DNA of 64,000 nucleotides, taken from contig CAVVHH010000002.1 in NCBI GenBank assembly GCA_963748005.1, forward strand, positions 186,001 to 250,000, read 5' to 3'. The translations under genes and the position numbers were made by a program. The notes beneath the pieces are model-generated. The model ran no database searches. It saw nothing but the letters and a program-made list of their open reading frames with translations, and was not told the origin of the DNA. Positions 8,434 through 16,884 of this stretch are shown in pieces. Each line of letters starts with the position of its first letter. The first letter of the stretch is position 1. This DNA is from CAILZL01 sp963748005 (GTDB lineage Bacteria; Pseudomonadota; Gammaproteobacteria; Steroidobacterales; Steroidobacteraceae).

Positions 8434-9990
8434 ATGAATCATAAGCTATCTGTCATTAGCGGCGCAGCACTGTCGACCGCTGGGAATGTCATTGAATATG
8501 CCTTGGGAATGCTCATAAGTGTAGTTATTGCGCGCTCGCTTGGGCCAGACAGCTTCGGCTCATTCAGCTATGCAGTATGGTTGGCCGGTACCCTCATTTT
8601 CTTTGCCAATCATGGCATTCCTGTTACCACGATCCGCTTCACAGCGGACGCCTGCGGCCGCGAAAATTATACTGAAGCAAGACTTATCGGTAAGCATCTT
8701 AGCAAACTACAGTGGCTGAGCCTTGTCGTAACCGTTGGCATCCTTCTCGCATTGTTGGCAGGCTATCTCAGGAACTACTGGGGAAATTCTACAATTGTAG
8801 TTGTTGTACTTATTGCAATTGCGGTAGTTGCGAAATCACGCTTCATGTTTCTTACAAGCGTTGCCCTTGGTTATCAACGGTTCAGAACAACTGCCGCGGC
8901 ACCTTCAATTGCCGCATTTACATATCTCCTTCTAACTGGAATCGTTTACCTATTTTCGCCCTCATTAGAGTTTTATCTGGGATCGTATGCCGGTGGAATG
9001 GTCGCCGGCTTCTTGTTTCTGTTCCTCGCATTGCGAATGTACACTTCCAATTCATTTTCAGTCTCTCCTGATTTGAATCAGGAAAACAAAAGTGAAATAA
9101 ACAAACAGTTATACCTAACATCTGTATTAGCCATGTTGACACTATTGGCCAATCGCACCGTTGAAACTTTTCTTCTCGGCTTTTTTGGCAGCGCAAAAGA
9201 TATTGGCTTTTTCGCCATCGCTGGAACTCTCACCAAAGGCGCCGTGGATATTCTTTCTTCCGGCATGCAATCTATCCTGATGCCAGTTTTAGCACATAGA
9301 TCAGCAACACGTACCGCAGCTCAAGTATCTCCAATGTTCAATGCTGCAATGCGCTATTACTGGTTTGCGGGCCTTATTATTGCCTGTTGCGGATACTTTC
9401 TCGCAGAACCAGCGATTCTCATCATTTATGGGCGGAATTATGCTCCCACTATAGTTCCACTCCAACTGACAATTGTTGGCGCAGGACTTGCAATTTTTGG
9501 ATCCGTTCTCGGCGCACTCCTAACCACACAGAATAGACAAAATTTCCGGGTTCGAATTGCCGCCTGGTCCCTTGCAATCAACTTACTACTTGGATTGTTG
9601 CTAGTTCCAACTTTTGGTCTTTTAGGTGCATCCTTAGTTTTTTTCATAACCAGGATAGGAAGCTCATTGATTGCTCTTGTCTATTTCACCAGAGCAGCAA
9701 CTATCAATATCCAGTACACACCTTTGATACGAATGCTGGCGGCGTGGTCATTAAGTCTTGGGATAGGTTTTGTTCCCTACCTATTTATTGATACGGCGTG
9801 GACAGGCTTTGTTTCAATTGCTTTGGCCCTCATTCTTGGGCCAACGTTCAGCATCCTGTTTAAGTGCTGGCACCAAAGTGACTTCGAACTAGTTTCGACC
9901 ATTGTTGAAAAACTACTTCCAAATTCACAGCACATTGCCAAAAGCATAGTAAAAAAAGGCCAAAAATGGAGTTATCGGCTTGACAAGTAA
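8434..9990 (+). CDS. Wzx-like polysaccharide flippase
   Basis: 518 residues, hydrophobic throughout, with about 12-14 predicted membrane segments. The N-terminus SGAALSTAGNVIEYALGMLISVVIARSLGP is shared by polysaccharide-biosynthesis flippases of the MOP superfamily. The protein would flip the undecaprenyl-linked repeat unit from cytoplasm to periplasm for Wzy-type polymerisation. This matches the ligase/polymerase-like proteins elsewhere in the window and argues for a Wzx/Wzy-dependent pathway. It is the only flippase seen in the 64 kb. Confidence 0.85.
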   Translation: MNHKLSVISGAALSTAGNVIEYALGMLISVVIARSLGPDSFGSFSYAVWLAGTLIFFANHGIPVTTIRFTADACGRENYTEARLIGKHLSKLQWLSLVVTVGILLALLAGYLRNYWGNSTIVVVVLIAIAVVAKSRFMFLTSVALGYQRFRTTAAAPSIAAFTYLLLTGIVYLFSPSLEFYLGSYAGGMVAGFLFLFLALRMYTSNSFSVSPDLNQENKSEINKQLYLTSVLAMLTLLANRTVETFLLGFFGSAKDIGFFAIAGTLTKGAVDILSSGMQSILMPVLAHRSATRTAAQVSPMFNAAMRYYWFAGLIIACCGYFLAEPAILIIYGRNYAPTIVPLQLTIVGAGLAIFGSVLGALLTTQNRQNFRVRIAAWSLAINLLLGLLLVPTFGLLGASLVFFITRIGSSLIALVYFTRAATINIQYTPLIRMLAAWSLSLGIGFVPYLFIDTAWTGFVSIALALILGPTFSILFKCWHQSDFELVSTIVEKLLPNSQHIAKSIVKKGQKWSYRLDK

Positions 9991-10110
9991 ATCGCTCAAC
10001 TCGCTAGGTGACGCTGCCCCTCTCACTGACGCACTTATCATAAACTCCTCTGACAGTGGACATACCTCGAATGACATATAGTTTATGTGGTTTCTTGTTA
10101 GGTTGACGTC

Positions 10111-10773
10111 ATGCTGCGTGAAGTCATAGTAGGTAAAAACTCCGCTGTCTGGAGATCTATCTGCCGCCATCCAGATCTTTCACTGCGGGTCTCATGTGCC
10201 ATCAGCCACAAGGAAGTCCCTAACTTCCGGTTCGCCCCAAATGACAGAGTATGGGTATTCGCGTATTCCCGCCATTCAATAGATAATCTGCAGATGCTAA
10301 CGACACTTGCATCTGTGAATGTCGCAGAAATTGTCTATGTCACATCCTCCTCGACCATTGTCTCCAATATAACCAGTTGCTATGAATACCCCCGAGCCAA
10401 GCATGAAGCTGAAATCTTGGCCAGCAAGATTCCCAATTGTAAACTCCTTACACTTGGCCTCGTCGCTAAGAATACCGACACCCTTCCAGCAGGATTGAAT
10501 GCGGCCACAACTCTTGATCAACTAGTTGAATTTATTCTCAACCCAACCTGGCCTGATCAGCAAACTAATAGACTATTGTTCAGAATGACGACGGCAGCAT
10601 TTCGTAGCCACGCAGAGCGAGCGCTGTTTCAGCTATACGGAATGCTCATGAATATTTTCTCGCCTTACCCCTGCCTGCTTCGTCCTTTTGACTTTGTACT
10701 TCGCAGTTTTGGCTATCGGTGGTACGGCTATGTATTTCTGAGTAATAAACTATGGTCACGTATGACGAAGTAA
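10111..10773 (+). CDS. Short SDR-like protein with atypical nucleotide-binding end
   Basis: 220 residues. The N-terminus EVIVGKNSAVW looks like a Rossmann beta-alpha turn but lacks the TGxxGxxG glycines of extended SDRs. Further on, YVTSSST (about 76-82) and YPRAK (Tyr93, Lys97) reproduce the catalytic Ser/Tyr/Lys of epimerases. The product is about 100 residues shorter than normal and ends in a hydrophobic aromatic-rich tail. It overlaps the next gene by 22 bases, so the two are probably translated together. Function unknown; a nucleotide-sugar reductase or a degenerate SDR partner of the FAD enzyme are possible. No family assigned with certainty. Confidence 0.5.
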   Translation: MLREVIVGKNSAVWRSICRHPDLSLRVSCAISHKEVPNFRFAPNDRVWVFAYSRHSIDNLQMLTTLASVNVAEIVYVTSSSTIVSNITSCYEYPRAKHEAEILASKIPNCKLLTLGLVAKNTDTLPAGLNAATTLDQLVEFILNPTWPDQQTNRLLFRMTTAAFRSHAERALFQLYGMLMNIFSPYPCLLRPFDFVLRSFGYRWYGYVFLSNKLWSRMTK

Positions 10774-11951
10774 TTGTCGGATCTGGATTGTCCGCACTAG
10801 GTACCATTCTCGGCATTCCTGACAATCGCCGCACTCTTGTTCTGTGCGGGCAGCACACTGGATACTTCGAATACTACAATGCTTCGAGCCCCACACCCTG
10901 CGCATATCATGGACTCGGCGGACTTGGAGAATCCTGGCACGGGGTAATTCCGATGGCGTGGCGCACAGCCGAGCTACCGGTTGAAGAAGTGATATTTAAG
11001 AAAATTTTCAGACACTTCTATCCAAACACTGACATTGACCGTTGTTTACATTCCAAACAGCTATTTGTTCCGTGGCGTCCCATTCGCCCAGCCAGAGAAC
11101 TATCCATTATCCAACAGCAGCGGAAGAGCGCTCTGCGACTGGTACATGAATCAGTTTCCTCTCTTCGGCGCAACGAGCAGGATATCACCGTGGTCACGGC
11201 GACTGGCGAATACACAGCAAAACGCGTATGGCTAGCTGCGGGCCCCCTTCACACACCGCGCATAATCAGCCAGTCCATCGGTACTGACATTTCACGCGGT
11301 ACAGTTTCAGACCATGTGGTTTGCTACCTTGGTCAAGTTGATTCCTTTGCAGCAACAAAGCCAACCATTACGAAATCGGGAGTTTTATTTCCTGCATTTT
11401 ATGGCGAATCCACTAGCACTTTATATACCCTGCGACCCGCGAGATTTTCTTTCAAGACGCTAGATGCAGGCATCGAGCAACGAGCGGCATTTGGCCTTCC
11501 GACTGGTGGCGTCATCAGAAAACTGTTTCGCAGCATGTCTCCCGGACTTCTCTCAGAAGCTATCTACAATCGTACAGGACTGTTTTCACAAGCCAGCTGC
11601 TATAGCCTCTACGCGCAGATTCACGTACCCGATGCTTATGAATTTACCAAAAGCCGGTATCCACTGAAACCCATACGATCTGCAATTGACACAGCGATAG
11701 TTAAAGCTACACATATGCAGCCGTTCAACAATGTTTCGCACTCCAAACGAAAAGACATTTTCCTTCCCGGGATTCATCTGCACTCCTCAATCGACGCAAA
11801 GGCATTGTCGGCCCATGATATAGACACACCCAAGAGCGCTGTACAGATAGTCGATGCATCAGCAATAAGCTCGATAGGACCAGAACATCACAGTTTCCGT
11901 GTACTCTGCAACGCAACACGCCGAGCAACGGAACTCTGTAATAACAACTAA
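10752..11951 (+). CDS. FAD-dependent oxidoreductase, GMC-like
   Basis: 399 residues. YDEVIVGSGLSALG at the N-terminus is the GxGxxG-type FAD-binding turn. A GLGGLGESWHG segment near residue 55 resembles the second FAD contact of GMC oxidoreductases. The end, GPEHHSFRVLCNATRRA, matches the C-terminal flavin-closing helix of that family. It is shorter than classical GMC enzymes, as in glycan-locus members. It probably oxidises a sugar hydroxyl on a lipid-linked or nucleotide-activated intermediate. It overlaps the preceding SDR-like gene by 22 bases, suggesting a two-protein oxidation/reduction unit. Substrate unknown. Confidence 0.65.
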   Translation: MVTYDEVIVGSGLSALGTILGIPDNRRTLVLCGQHTGYFEYYNASSPTPCAYHGLGGLGESWHGVIPMAWRTAELPVEEVIFKKIFRHFYPNTDIDRCLHSKQLFVPWRPIRPARELSIIQQQRKSALRLVHESVSSLRRNEQDITVVTATGEYTAKRVWLAAGPLHTPRIISQSIGTDISRGTVSDHVVCYLGQVDSFAATKPTITKSGVLFPAFYGESTSTLYTLRPARFSFKTLDAGIEQRAAFGLPTGGVIRKLFRSMSPGLLSEAIYNRTGLFSQASCYSLYAQIHVPDAYEFTKSRYPLKPIRSAIDTAIVKATHMQPFNNVSHSKRKDIFLPGIHLHSSIDAKALSAHDIDTPKSAVQIVDASAISSIGPEHHSFRVLCNATRRATELCNNN

Positions 11952-12018
11952 AGATTCTCGCCAGATTAAAGCCACTCAAAATTATGTAATCACGCCCATC
12001 GCTAGCAAGTAACTGTAG

Positions 12019-13065
12019 TTAATATTCGTCTTCGTCCGCCCCTGTAATAAATAAGTTATCACTGGTTAACGAACTCATCTCTCGGCCCAGACCAAACACC
12101 TGCCTGGAGCCTCGCTCCATGAAACCTGATGCTTTCAATCCGCTAGCGACTGCCAAATTCCCTGCATATTCCAAGGAAACAGCCCTGTGCGTAGGGTATT
12201 CGCGCCCACCGAAGAACAAAGCTGCAGAAAAACAGCGGCCGATGATCTTGCTATCCATCGAGCCAATCCAAAAGTCACGCACGAACACAACATTGTTGTC
12301 GTCTTGACATGCAAACCATGCCACCATATTTCCTTCTCTTTTAAGAATCAAATACCTGACCCCCTGATCAAATCCCTCTGATCGCCACCGCAAGAACTTC
12401 TTGTCTCTTGATGTGACCAGTAGTTGCCGTCTGATCGCAGACGTATTTTTCCAGAATTGTGTAAATTCGTCAGTCGCTATATCAGACCATTCAGCCGAGA
12501 GCCCGCTTCTTTTGACTTGCCAATATCTCGTCAAGCCAATACTTTTGTCCAAGAGACACCCAACCACCGTCGCCAGTACGCCCTGCAACCTTGTCCGCAG
12601 ATAGTACTCATACCGCACAACCGCGGCGTACCTCTTCATTGTCGCGACTTGAATGAATCCGACTCGCCGAAAGGCAGCGACTGCTTTTTCGTTTGGGAAC
12701 CCATACGTAAACCAGAACTGCTCATCAGCTCTCTTCTTCATCGCTCTCAACAGCAGTAGCGCTGGATAAGCCGTTCGATGCGCTTCATCCACAACAAAAT
12801 CTGCGGCGATCCCTACCATGACGTCTCGATCACCAAAGCATGCCAACCGACGACCAATAGTAACCATGCCAACTACCTTACCCTCAGCGAGTGACCGCAA
12901 GGCAATGATCTCGGGATCACTCCACGGACAGGCCTGGTAGAACCAATCATACTTGCTATCGAAATGCCTTTCGGTCGCCAGATTTCGAGATAACAGATTA
13001 ACAACCTCTGTCTTATCTAGCCCAACAATGAAACCGCCTGTTTCATATAGCGGCTGGTTACTCAT
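12019..13065 (-). CDS. GNAT-like N-acyltransferase
   Basis: 348 residues from the ATG at 13065; a TTG at 13080 is the alternative. A GAGG lies about 13 bases before the ATG. The core contains KVVGMVTIGRRL, then GIAADFVVDEAHRTAYPALLLLRAM, then an FTYGFPNEKAVAAFRRVGF segment. This is the beta4/beta5 acetyl-CoA-binding layout of GNAT enzymes. The second half (about 180-348) looks like a second, degenerate GNAT-type domain. It probably acylates an amino-sugar, which would suit the deacetylases in the locus. It converges on the FAD oxidoreductase gene. Acceptor unknown. Confidence 0.6.
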   Translation of the reverse strand: MSNQPLYETGGFIVGLDKTEVVNLLSRNLATERHFDSKYDWFYQACPWSDPEIIALRSLAEGKVVGMVTIGRRLACFGDRDVMVGIAADFVVDEAHRTAYPALLLLRAMKKRADEQFWFTYGFPNEKAVAAFRRVGFIQVATMKRYAAVVRYEYYLRTRLQGVLATVVGCLLDKSIGLTRYWQVKRSGLSAEWSDIATDEFTQFWKNTSAIRRQLLVTSRDKKFLRWRSEGFDQGVRYLILKREGNMVAWFACQDDNNVVFVRDFWIGSMDSKIIGRCFSAALFFGGREYPTHRAVSLEYAGNLAVASGLKASGFMERGSRQVFGLGREMSSLTSDNLFITGADEDEY

Positions 13066-13184
13066 ATTGGAAGTTAACAACCTCGAATTACACGTAGCAC
13101 GTCTTCGAAAAGATAATCTCGACTTGGGACCACAGTAGAACCAATTATTTCGTTCGCAATATGCAACATTCGTAGAATACCTAC

Positions 13185-13215
13185 AAAAAAAAGCCTCACG
13201 TTAGTAACGTGAGGC
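13185..13215 (-). terminator. Rho-independent terminator, minus strand
   Basis: A perfect 11-bp inverted repeat with a 1-base centre occupies 13193-13215 (GCCTCACGTTA and its complement). Eight A's at 13185-13192 read as a U-tract on the minus strand. It would stop transcripts coming from the lyase gene at 14692-16734. The insertion sequence at 13287-14691 now lies between that gene and this terminator; without it the stop codon would be about 70 bases away. Confidence 0.8.
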
Positions 13216-13364
13216 GACAAGTATGACAAATAAATAGCGGAACAGGATAGCTTAAGAAAACACAACTAAGCAGGTCCGCCCTCTAGCAGGCTGTTGAAAA
13301 TTGGGCTGTGATTGTCGGTGGTGTGATTTCGAGCTGCATTTTTCAGTGGATTTCGGGTTGCATC

Positions 13365-13582
13365 GGTGTCAGTTCTTGCGTGCCGATCGATTCAAGCCGC
13401 TGCTGCCTCTGCATCATGCGCTCGCTCCCATCAGATTCCGCATCCGCACCAGGTTCCAGCCCATACACGTGAAGGTGTCAGTTCTTGCGTGCCGATCGAT
13501 TCAAGCCGCTGCTGCCTCTGCATCATGCGCTCGCTCCCATCAGATTCCGCATCCGCACCAGGTTCCAGCCCATACACGTGAA
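13365..13582. repeat. 109-bp perfect tandem duplication inside the IS
   Basis: Bases 13365-13473 and 13474-13582 are identical over 109 bp with no spacer. The right copy holds the last codons and stop of the transposase; the left copy is non-coding. Because 109 is not a multiple of three, it would have been destructive inside the gene but is tolerated here. It could be slippage during replication or an assembly duplication. Confidence 0.9.
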
Positions 13583-14611
13583 CTGGTAAATCAGGTTCAC
13601 CTTGTCGAGTCCTCTGACTTTCACCTGCCGGGTCAAACCAATGGTCTTGCCCCAGCCAAAGGTCTCTTCAATCCGCTTGCGCAGGCGTTGACTGACACCA
13701 TAGCCGGCATGGCGAGTGGTGCGATCATCCAGCTGCGAGCCACCGGGTCGTTTGTCATTGCAGGCGACATGCGGGGTAATGTTCAGGGCGCGACACTCGC
13801 GGATGAAGTCTTCGGTGTCGTACAGCTTGTCAGCACCGACGGTCTTGCGCCGCTGTCCCGGCAGGCTGGCCAGTAACGCCAGCGCCGTATCACGCTCAGC
13901 AGTGCCGTGCGCCGCACTGACCTGGGCGCGGACGATCAGGCCGTGGCGATTCTCCATCACGCTGTGGCCGAGAAAGGCCAGCTTGGCTTCGCCGCCACGG
14001 CTCTTTTTGGCAGTGCGGCTGTCGGGGTCGGTGCGGGATTGATGGGTGTCATTACTGCGTGATTGGCCGTGAAAATCCCGCTCGGCATTGCGACCGCCGC
14101 CCGCAGGGGGTTCATCACTGCCATCCTTGCGCACAAAGCTCTTCTGCGAGGCCCAGGCCTGGATCAAGGTACCATCCACGCTGAAGTGTTCGGTGGATAA
14201 CAAGTCCCGCTGGCCCGCCAGCTTGACCACCTCGGCAAATAGTTCTGGAATCACCTCGTGCTCCAATAGCCGATCCCGGTTCTTGCTGAAGGTCGAGTGG
14301 TTCCACACCGCATCGTCAATGGCCAGCCCGACAAACCAGCGGAATAGCAGGTTGTAATTCAGTTGCTCCACCAACTGCCGCTCGCTGCGGATGCTGTACA
14401 GCACTTGCAGCAGCTGCGCCCGCAGCAGCTTCTCCGGGGCAATTGACTCCCGTCCAATATCTGCGTAGATCGACTCGAACAGCCCATTCAGTTTGCGCAG
14501 GGCGTCATCAAACAGCCTGCGCATCGCTCGCAACGGATGATCCGCAGGCACATACCGGTCCAGATGTACCGTGGTAAACAACGCCTCTTGCATCACATCC
14601 GAGCCGCGCAT
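13523..14611 (-). CDS. IS5-family transposase
   Basis: 362 residues from the ATG at 14611. It has an N-terminal DUF772-type domain with HPLRAMRRLFDDALRKL and RSERQLVEQLNYNLLFRWFVGL, followed by a DDE domain. FSVDGTLIQAWAS carries the first Asp. TVGADKLYDT carries the second. The C-terminal RIEETFGWGKT carries the Glu. All three catalytic acids appear present and the frame is unbroken, so the element may still be active. The stop lies inside the right-hand copy of the 109-bp repeat. Confidence 0.9.
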   Translation of the reverse strand: MRGSDVMQEALFTTVHLDRYVPADHPLRAMRRLFDDALRKLNGLFESIYADIGRESIAPEKLLRAQLLQVLYSIRSERQLVEQLNYNLLFRWFVGLAIDDAVWNHSTFSKNRDRLLEHEVIPELFAEVVKLAGQRDLLSTEHFSVDGTLIQAWASQKSFVRKDGSDEPPAGGGRNAERDFHGQSRSNDTHQSRTDPDSRTAKKSRGGEAKLAFLGHSVMENRHGLIVRAQVSAAHGTAERDTALALLASLPGQRRKTVGADKLYDTEDFIRECRALNITPHVACNDKRPGGSQLDDRTTRHAGYGVSQRLRKRIEETFGWGKTIGLTRQVKVRGLDKVNLIYQFTCMGWNLVRMRNLMGASA

Positions 14612-14691
14612 CAACTACCCCTTCACCAAAAACCATCGTCCCGTGAAGTCTATTTCAGGCTGAATTTGAAGGGGAGATTTTCAACGGCCTG

Positions 14692-16734
14692 CTAGGAAAC
14701 TACCGCATGTGTTCCGTTCGCAAAGAAGCGCACAACGTAACTATTTCCTGCCACGGTTAGCGTTACCTGATATTCATTACTATTTGGCTGCTGAACGGAA
14801 GCAGCAGACACCCGACTATTGGCACTCAGGAGCTTGATACTGGTGTAGTCGTTGGATGCATCTATCTGCCTTAATTGATACACAGACTTGGACACCGAAC
14901 CGACACCGTTCAAATCTACCACTGTCAATCCAGTACCAGCAGTGGAGTACAGATCTCGGACTTCCAGCCGAACTCCCTTTGGAGTGCTAATGGTCGCTAT
15001 TCCTGAAGCGATATTTGGTGCACCATCCACATTCAGACGCCAAGTTTTAGTATCCACACCACTGGTAACCACTCGATCAAACACTAGCACCACTTGTAAA
15101 TCATCCATCCACACGTACTCACGTCGATAGGTGGAACACATGTTCCAATACGGCTGAGCATTGATTGAAACATAGTAGTGAGGTACTGATGCGCTCAGAT
15201 TGCTCTCATTAAACAACACCACCGGGTACTGCCCGCCAGAAACAGATTTGGCCGACCCCAGAGTTACGATGTTCGAGAAGTCAGACGCAATCGCACTTCC
15301 TGCTTCTGCAGCAATCCCTGATGTTCCAAATACTTCCGGATCCATGGCCAGCCACTGATCGTCCTGCGCCCACTGAAACCCAGGCTGATCGACATTTGCA
15401 TGCGAATATCCGGGGGAATCCCCTCCCGACCATGCAGTTCTCGAATGAAACATAACTGCGGCACGACCGGCAACCGCGTTATTCCAGCCACGGGCTGAAC
15501 GAAAATGTGTCATCGCTCCGCCCGGCGTAGGCAGGACCAGGCTGCGATCCGTCTTAGCGGTCACAGCCAAGCTTGGCGTATTGGATAGGGACCAATAGAA
15601 GTTCACAAAACCCTTGGATGTTCTACTCCAAAAATTTCGGCCATCGGCCGTCACAGCAGTGCTAGCCAGAAGGGTCTTGGCTACGCCTGCTTCTACGGCC
15701 GCACCTGACATATGGATCAGCTGATACCACAGACACCATGTTGTTGAATGAAACGGTGCAGTTGAATCTGCGGCCTCGGAACCAATCGAGAAAAAACTTC
15801 CGTTGTGTGGACGCAGCTGATACAGCGCCAGATTCAGCGCATCTCTGGGCGTGAACGACAATCTTCCAAGATAATTTGACCCGGTCACATTATCGTACTG
15901 CCGGAGCGCCCACAGCGAGTTCCTGATGTAAGCGGAGTAGTAATGCCCCTCGGTGGCCTGCGGACCGGAGTAGAACGGCGCGGTATACTTTTGCACCATG
16001 GTGCTTGAAAGGCTTTCAAACTTGGTGCGCCACGTCGCAGCCTGAGTATTCCATCCTTCCCCACAAAGCCCGGCAATACATACCGCGAGGTGCCGATTGT
16101 TCCAGTAGTTGTTGTGTGGGTCACCATAAGGCCAGAACGTGGCATCCTGCCCTTCAGCATAGACCATCGCACCATTTACAAAGTTGGCAACTTCATTTCG
16201 TTCAGCTGGCGTGAAGCGACTAAAGCAACAATCAACCACCAAGGCCGTATTCATCATCAGCTCTTCAATGTGCTGATACTCGTCTGACGAGATTGGAGAA
16301 CCCGTAGGGTTTTTTCGCACCAACGTCAGGCACTCATTCTTTGCCAGATCCATCATGGCCGTATCCGCCGTCAACCAGCCGGCCACCGCAAAATTCCATG
16401 CAGGCAGATCTGAGTAAGAGGATCGAGCAGAAAAAGCCGTACGCATGAGCGTAATGAATCCCAAAGGCTGCCCTGCAGAATTGCTGGAGGACCCTGTTGC
16501 AGACGGATCAGAAGAAGAAATCAGACCCTTCAGCCTAGTGACATCTGGCTGAAAGAAATATGGACGAGCAGCAAACCCACTGGCACCAACGCCACAAGAT
16601 CCGGATGCTGCGGCTGTGCCACCTACCACACCCAATCCAGTAGGTGGACAGGGAGCAACCTGTGATTGTGCGACCAAGGGCAACACTATGGTCGAAGCCC
16701 CCAGCGATACCTTGAAAAACTCTCTTCGCTTCAT
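14692..16734 (-). CDS. Heparinase II/III-like polysaccharide lyase with Tat signal
   Basis: 680 residues from the ATG at 16734, with AGG about 8 bases upstream. The N-terminus MKRREFFKVSLGASTIVLPL is a twin-arginine signal (RREFFK) with a hydrophobic core ending near AQSQVA, so the enzyme should reach the periplasm folded. An alpha-helical toroid-type region follows, rich in Trp/Tyr and containing YWNNRH near 215. Then comes a beta-rich half with SHANVDQPGFQW, the His-containing segment typical of Hepar_II_III / PL lyases. It probably trims or degrades the uronic-acid-containing EPS by beta-elimination. Its stop codon lies in the target duplication of the adjacent IS, and its terminator is now 1.4 kb away. 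Confidence 0.68.
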   Translation of the reverse strand: MKRREFFKVSLGASTIVLPLVAQSQVAPCPPTGLGVVGGTAAASGSCGVGASGFAARPYFFQPDVTRLKGLISSSDPSATGSSSNSAGQPLGFITLMRTAFSARSSYSDLPAWNFAVAGWLTADTAMMDLAKNECLTLVRKNPTGSPISSDEYQHIEELMMNTALVVDCCFSRFTPAERNEVANFVNGAMVYAEGQDATFWPYGDPHNNYWNNRHLAVCIAGLCGEGWNTQAATWRTKFESLSSTMVQKYTAPFYSGPQATEGHYYSAYIRNSLWALRQYDNVTGSNYLGRLSFTPRDALNLALYQLRPHNGSFFSIGSEAADSTAPFHSTTWCLWYQLIHMSGAAVEAGVAKTLLASTAVTADGRNFWSRTSKGFVNFYWSLSNTPSLAVTAKTDRSLVLPTPGGAMTHFRSARGWNNAVAGRAAVMFHSRTAWSGGDSPGYSHANVDQPGFQWAQDDQWLAMDPEVFGTSGIAAEAGSAIASDFSNIVTLGSAKSVSGGQYPVVLFNESNLSASVPHYYVSINAQPYWNMCSTYRREYVWMDDLQVVLVFDRVVTSGVDTKTWRLNVDGAPNIASGIATISTPKGVRLEVRDLYSTAGTGLTVVDLNGVGSVSKSVYQLRQIDASNDYTSIKLLSANSRVSAASVQQPNSNEYQVTLTVAGNSYVVRFFANGTHAVVS

Positions 16735-16884
16735 AGTGGCCTGCCCCAATAAATTCAGTTAGCCGGGACGATTACGAGATGTGACCGTCTAGTGCACGCA
16801 GGTGCCAAGTATCCCCGCACACTCACAAGCACTCAATTTGTCTCTGTGTACGGACGTCAAAGTCAAAATAATTTAGCGCAGAAC

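Larger units (their letters stand above)
13287..14691 (-). mobile_element. IS5-family insertion sequence, complete, CTAG target duplication
   Basis: The ends are near-perfect inverted repeats: CAGGCTGTTGAAAAT from 13287 inward and CAGGCCGTTGAAAAT read inward from 14691. Both flanks carry CTAG (13283-13286 and 14692-14695), the 4-bp target duplication expected for the IS5 family. The element is 1405 bp with one transposase gene. The right-hand CTAG contains the TAG stop codon of the lyase gene, so insertion happened exactly at that stop without changing the protein. A 109-bp tandem duplication lies at the transposase 3' side. Confidence 0.88.

Noticed and set aside
10075..10085. TATAGT as a promoter -10 for the SDR/FAD pair
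   Set aside because: No -35 element at suitable spacing; too weak to list.
13365..13582. CRISPR-like or satellite repeat
   Set aside because: Only two copies, 109 bp each, without spacers, inside an insertion sequence.
13301..13876. A 191-codon plus-strand frame over the IS
   Set aside because: It is antisense to the transposase and runs through the tandem repeat; no domain or ribosome site.
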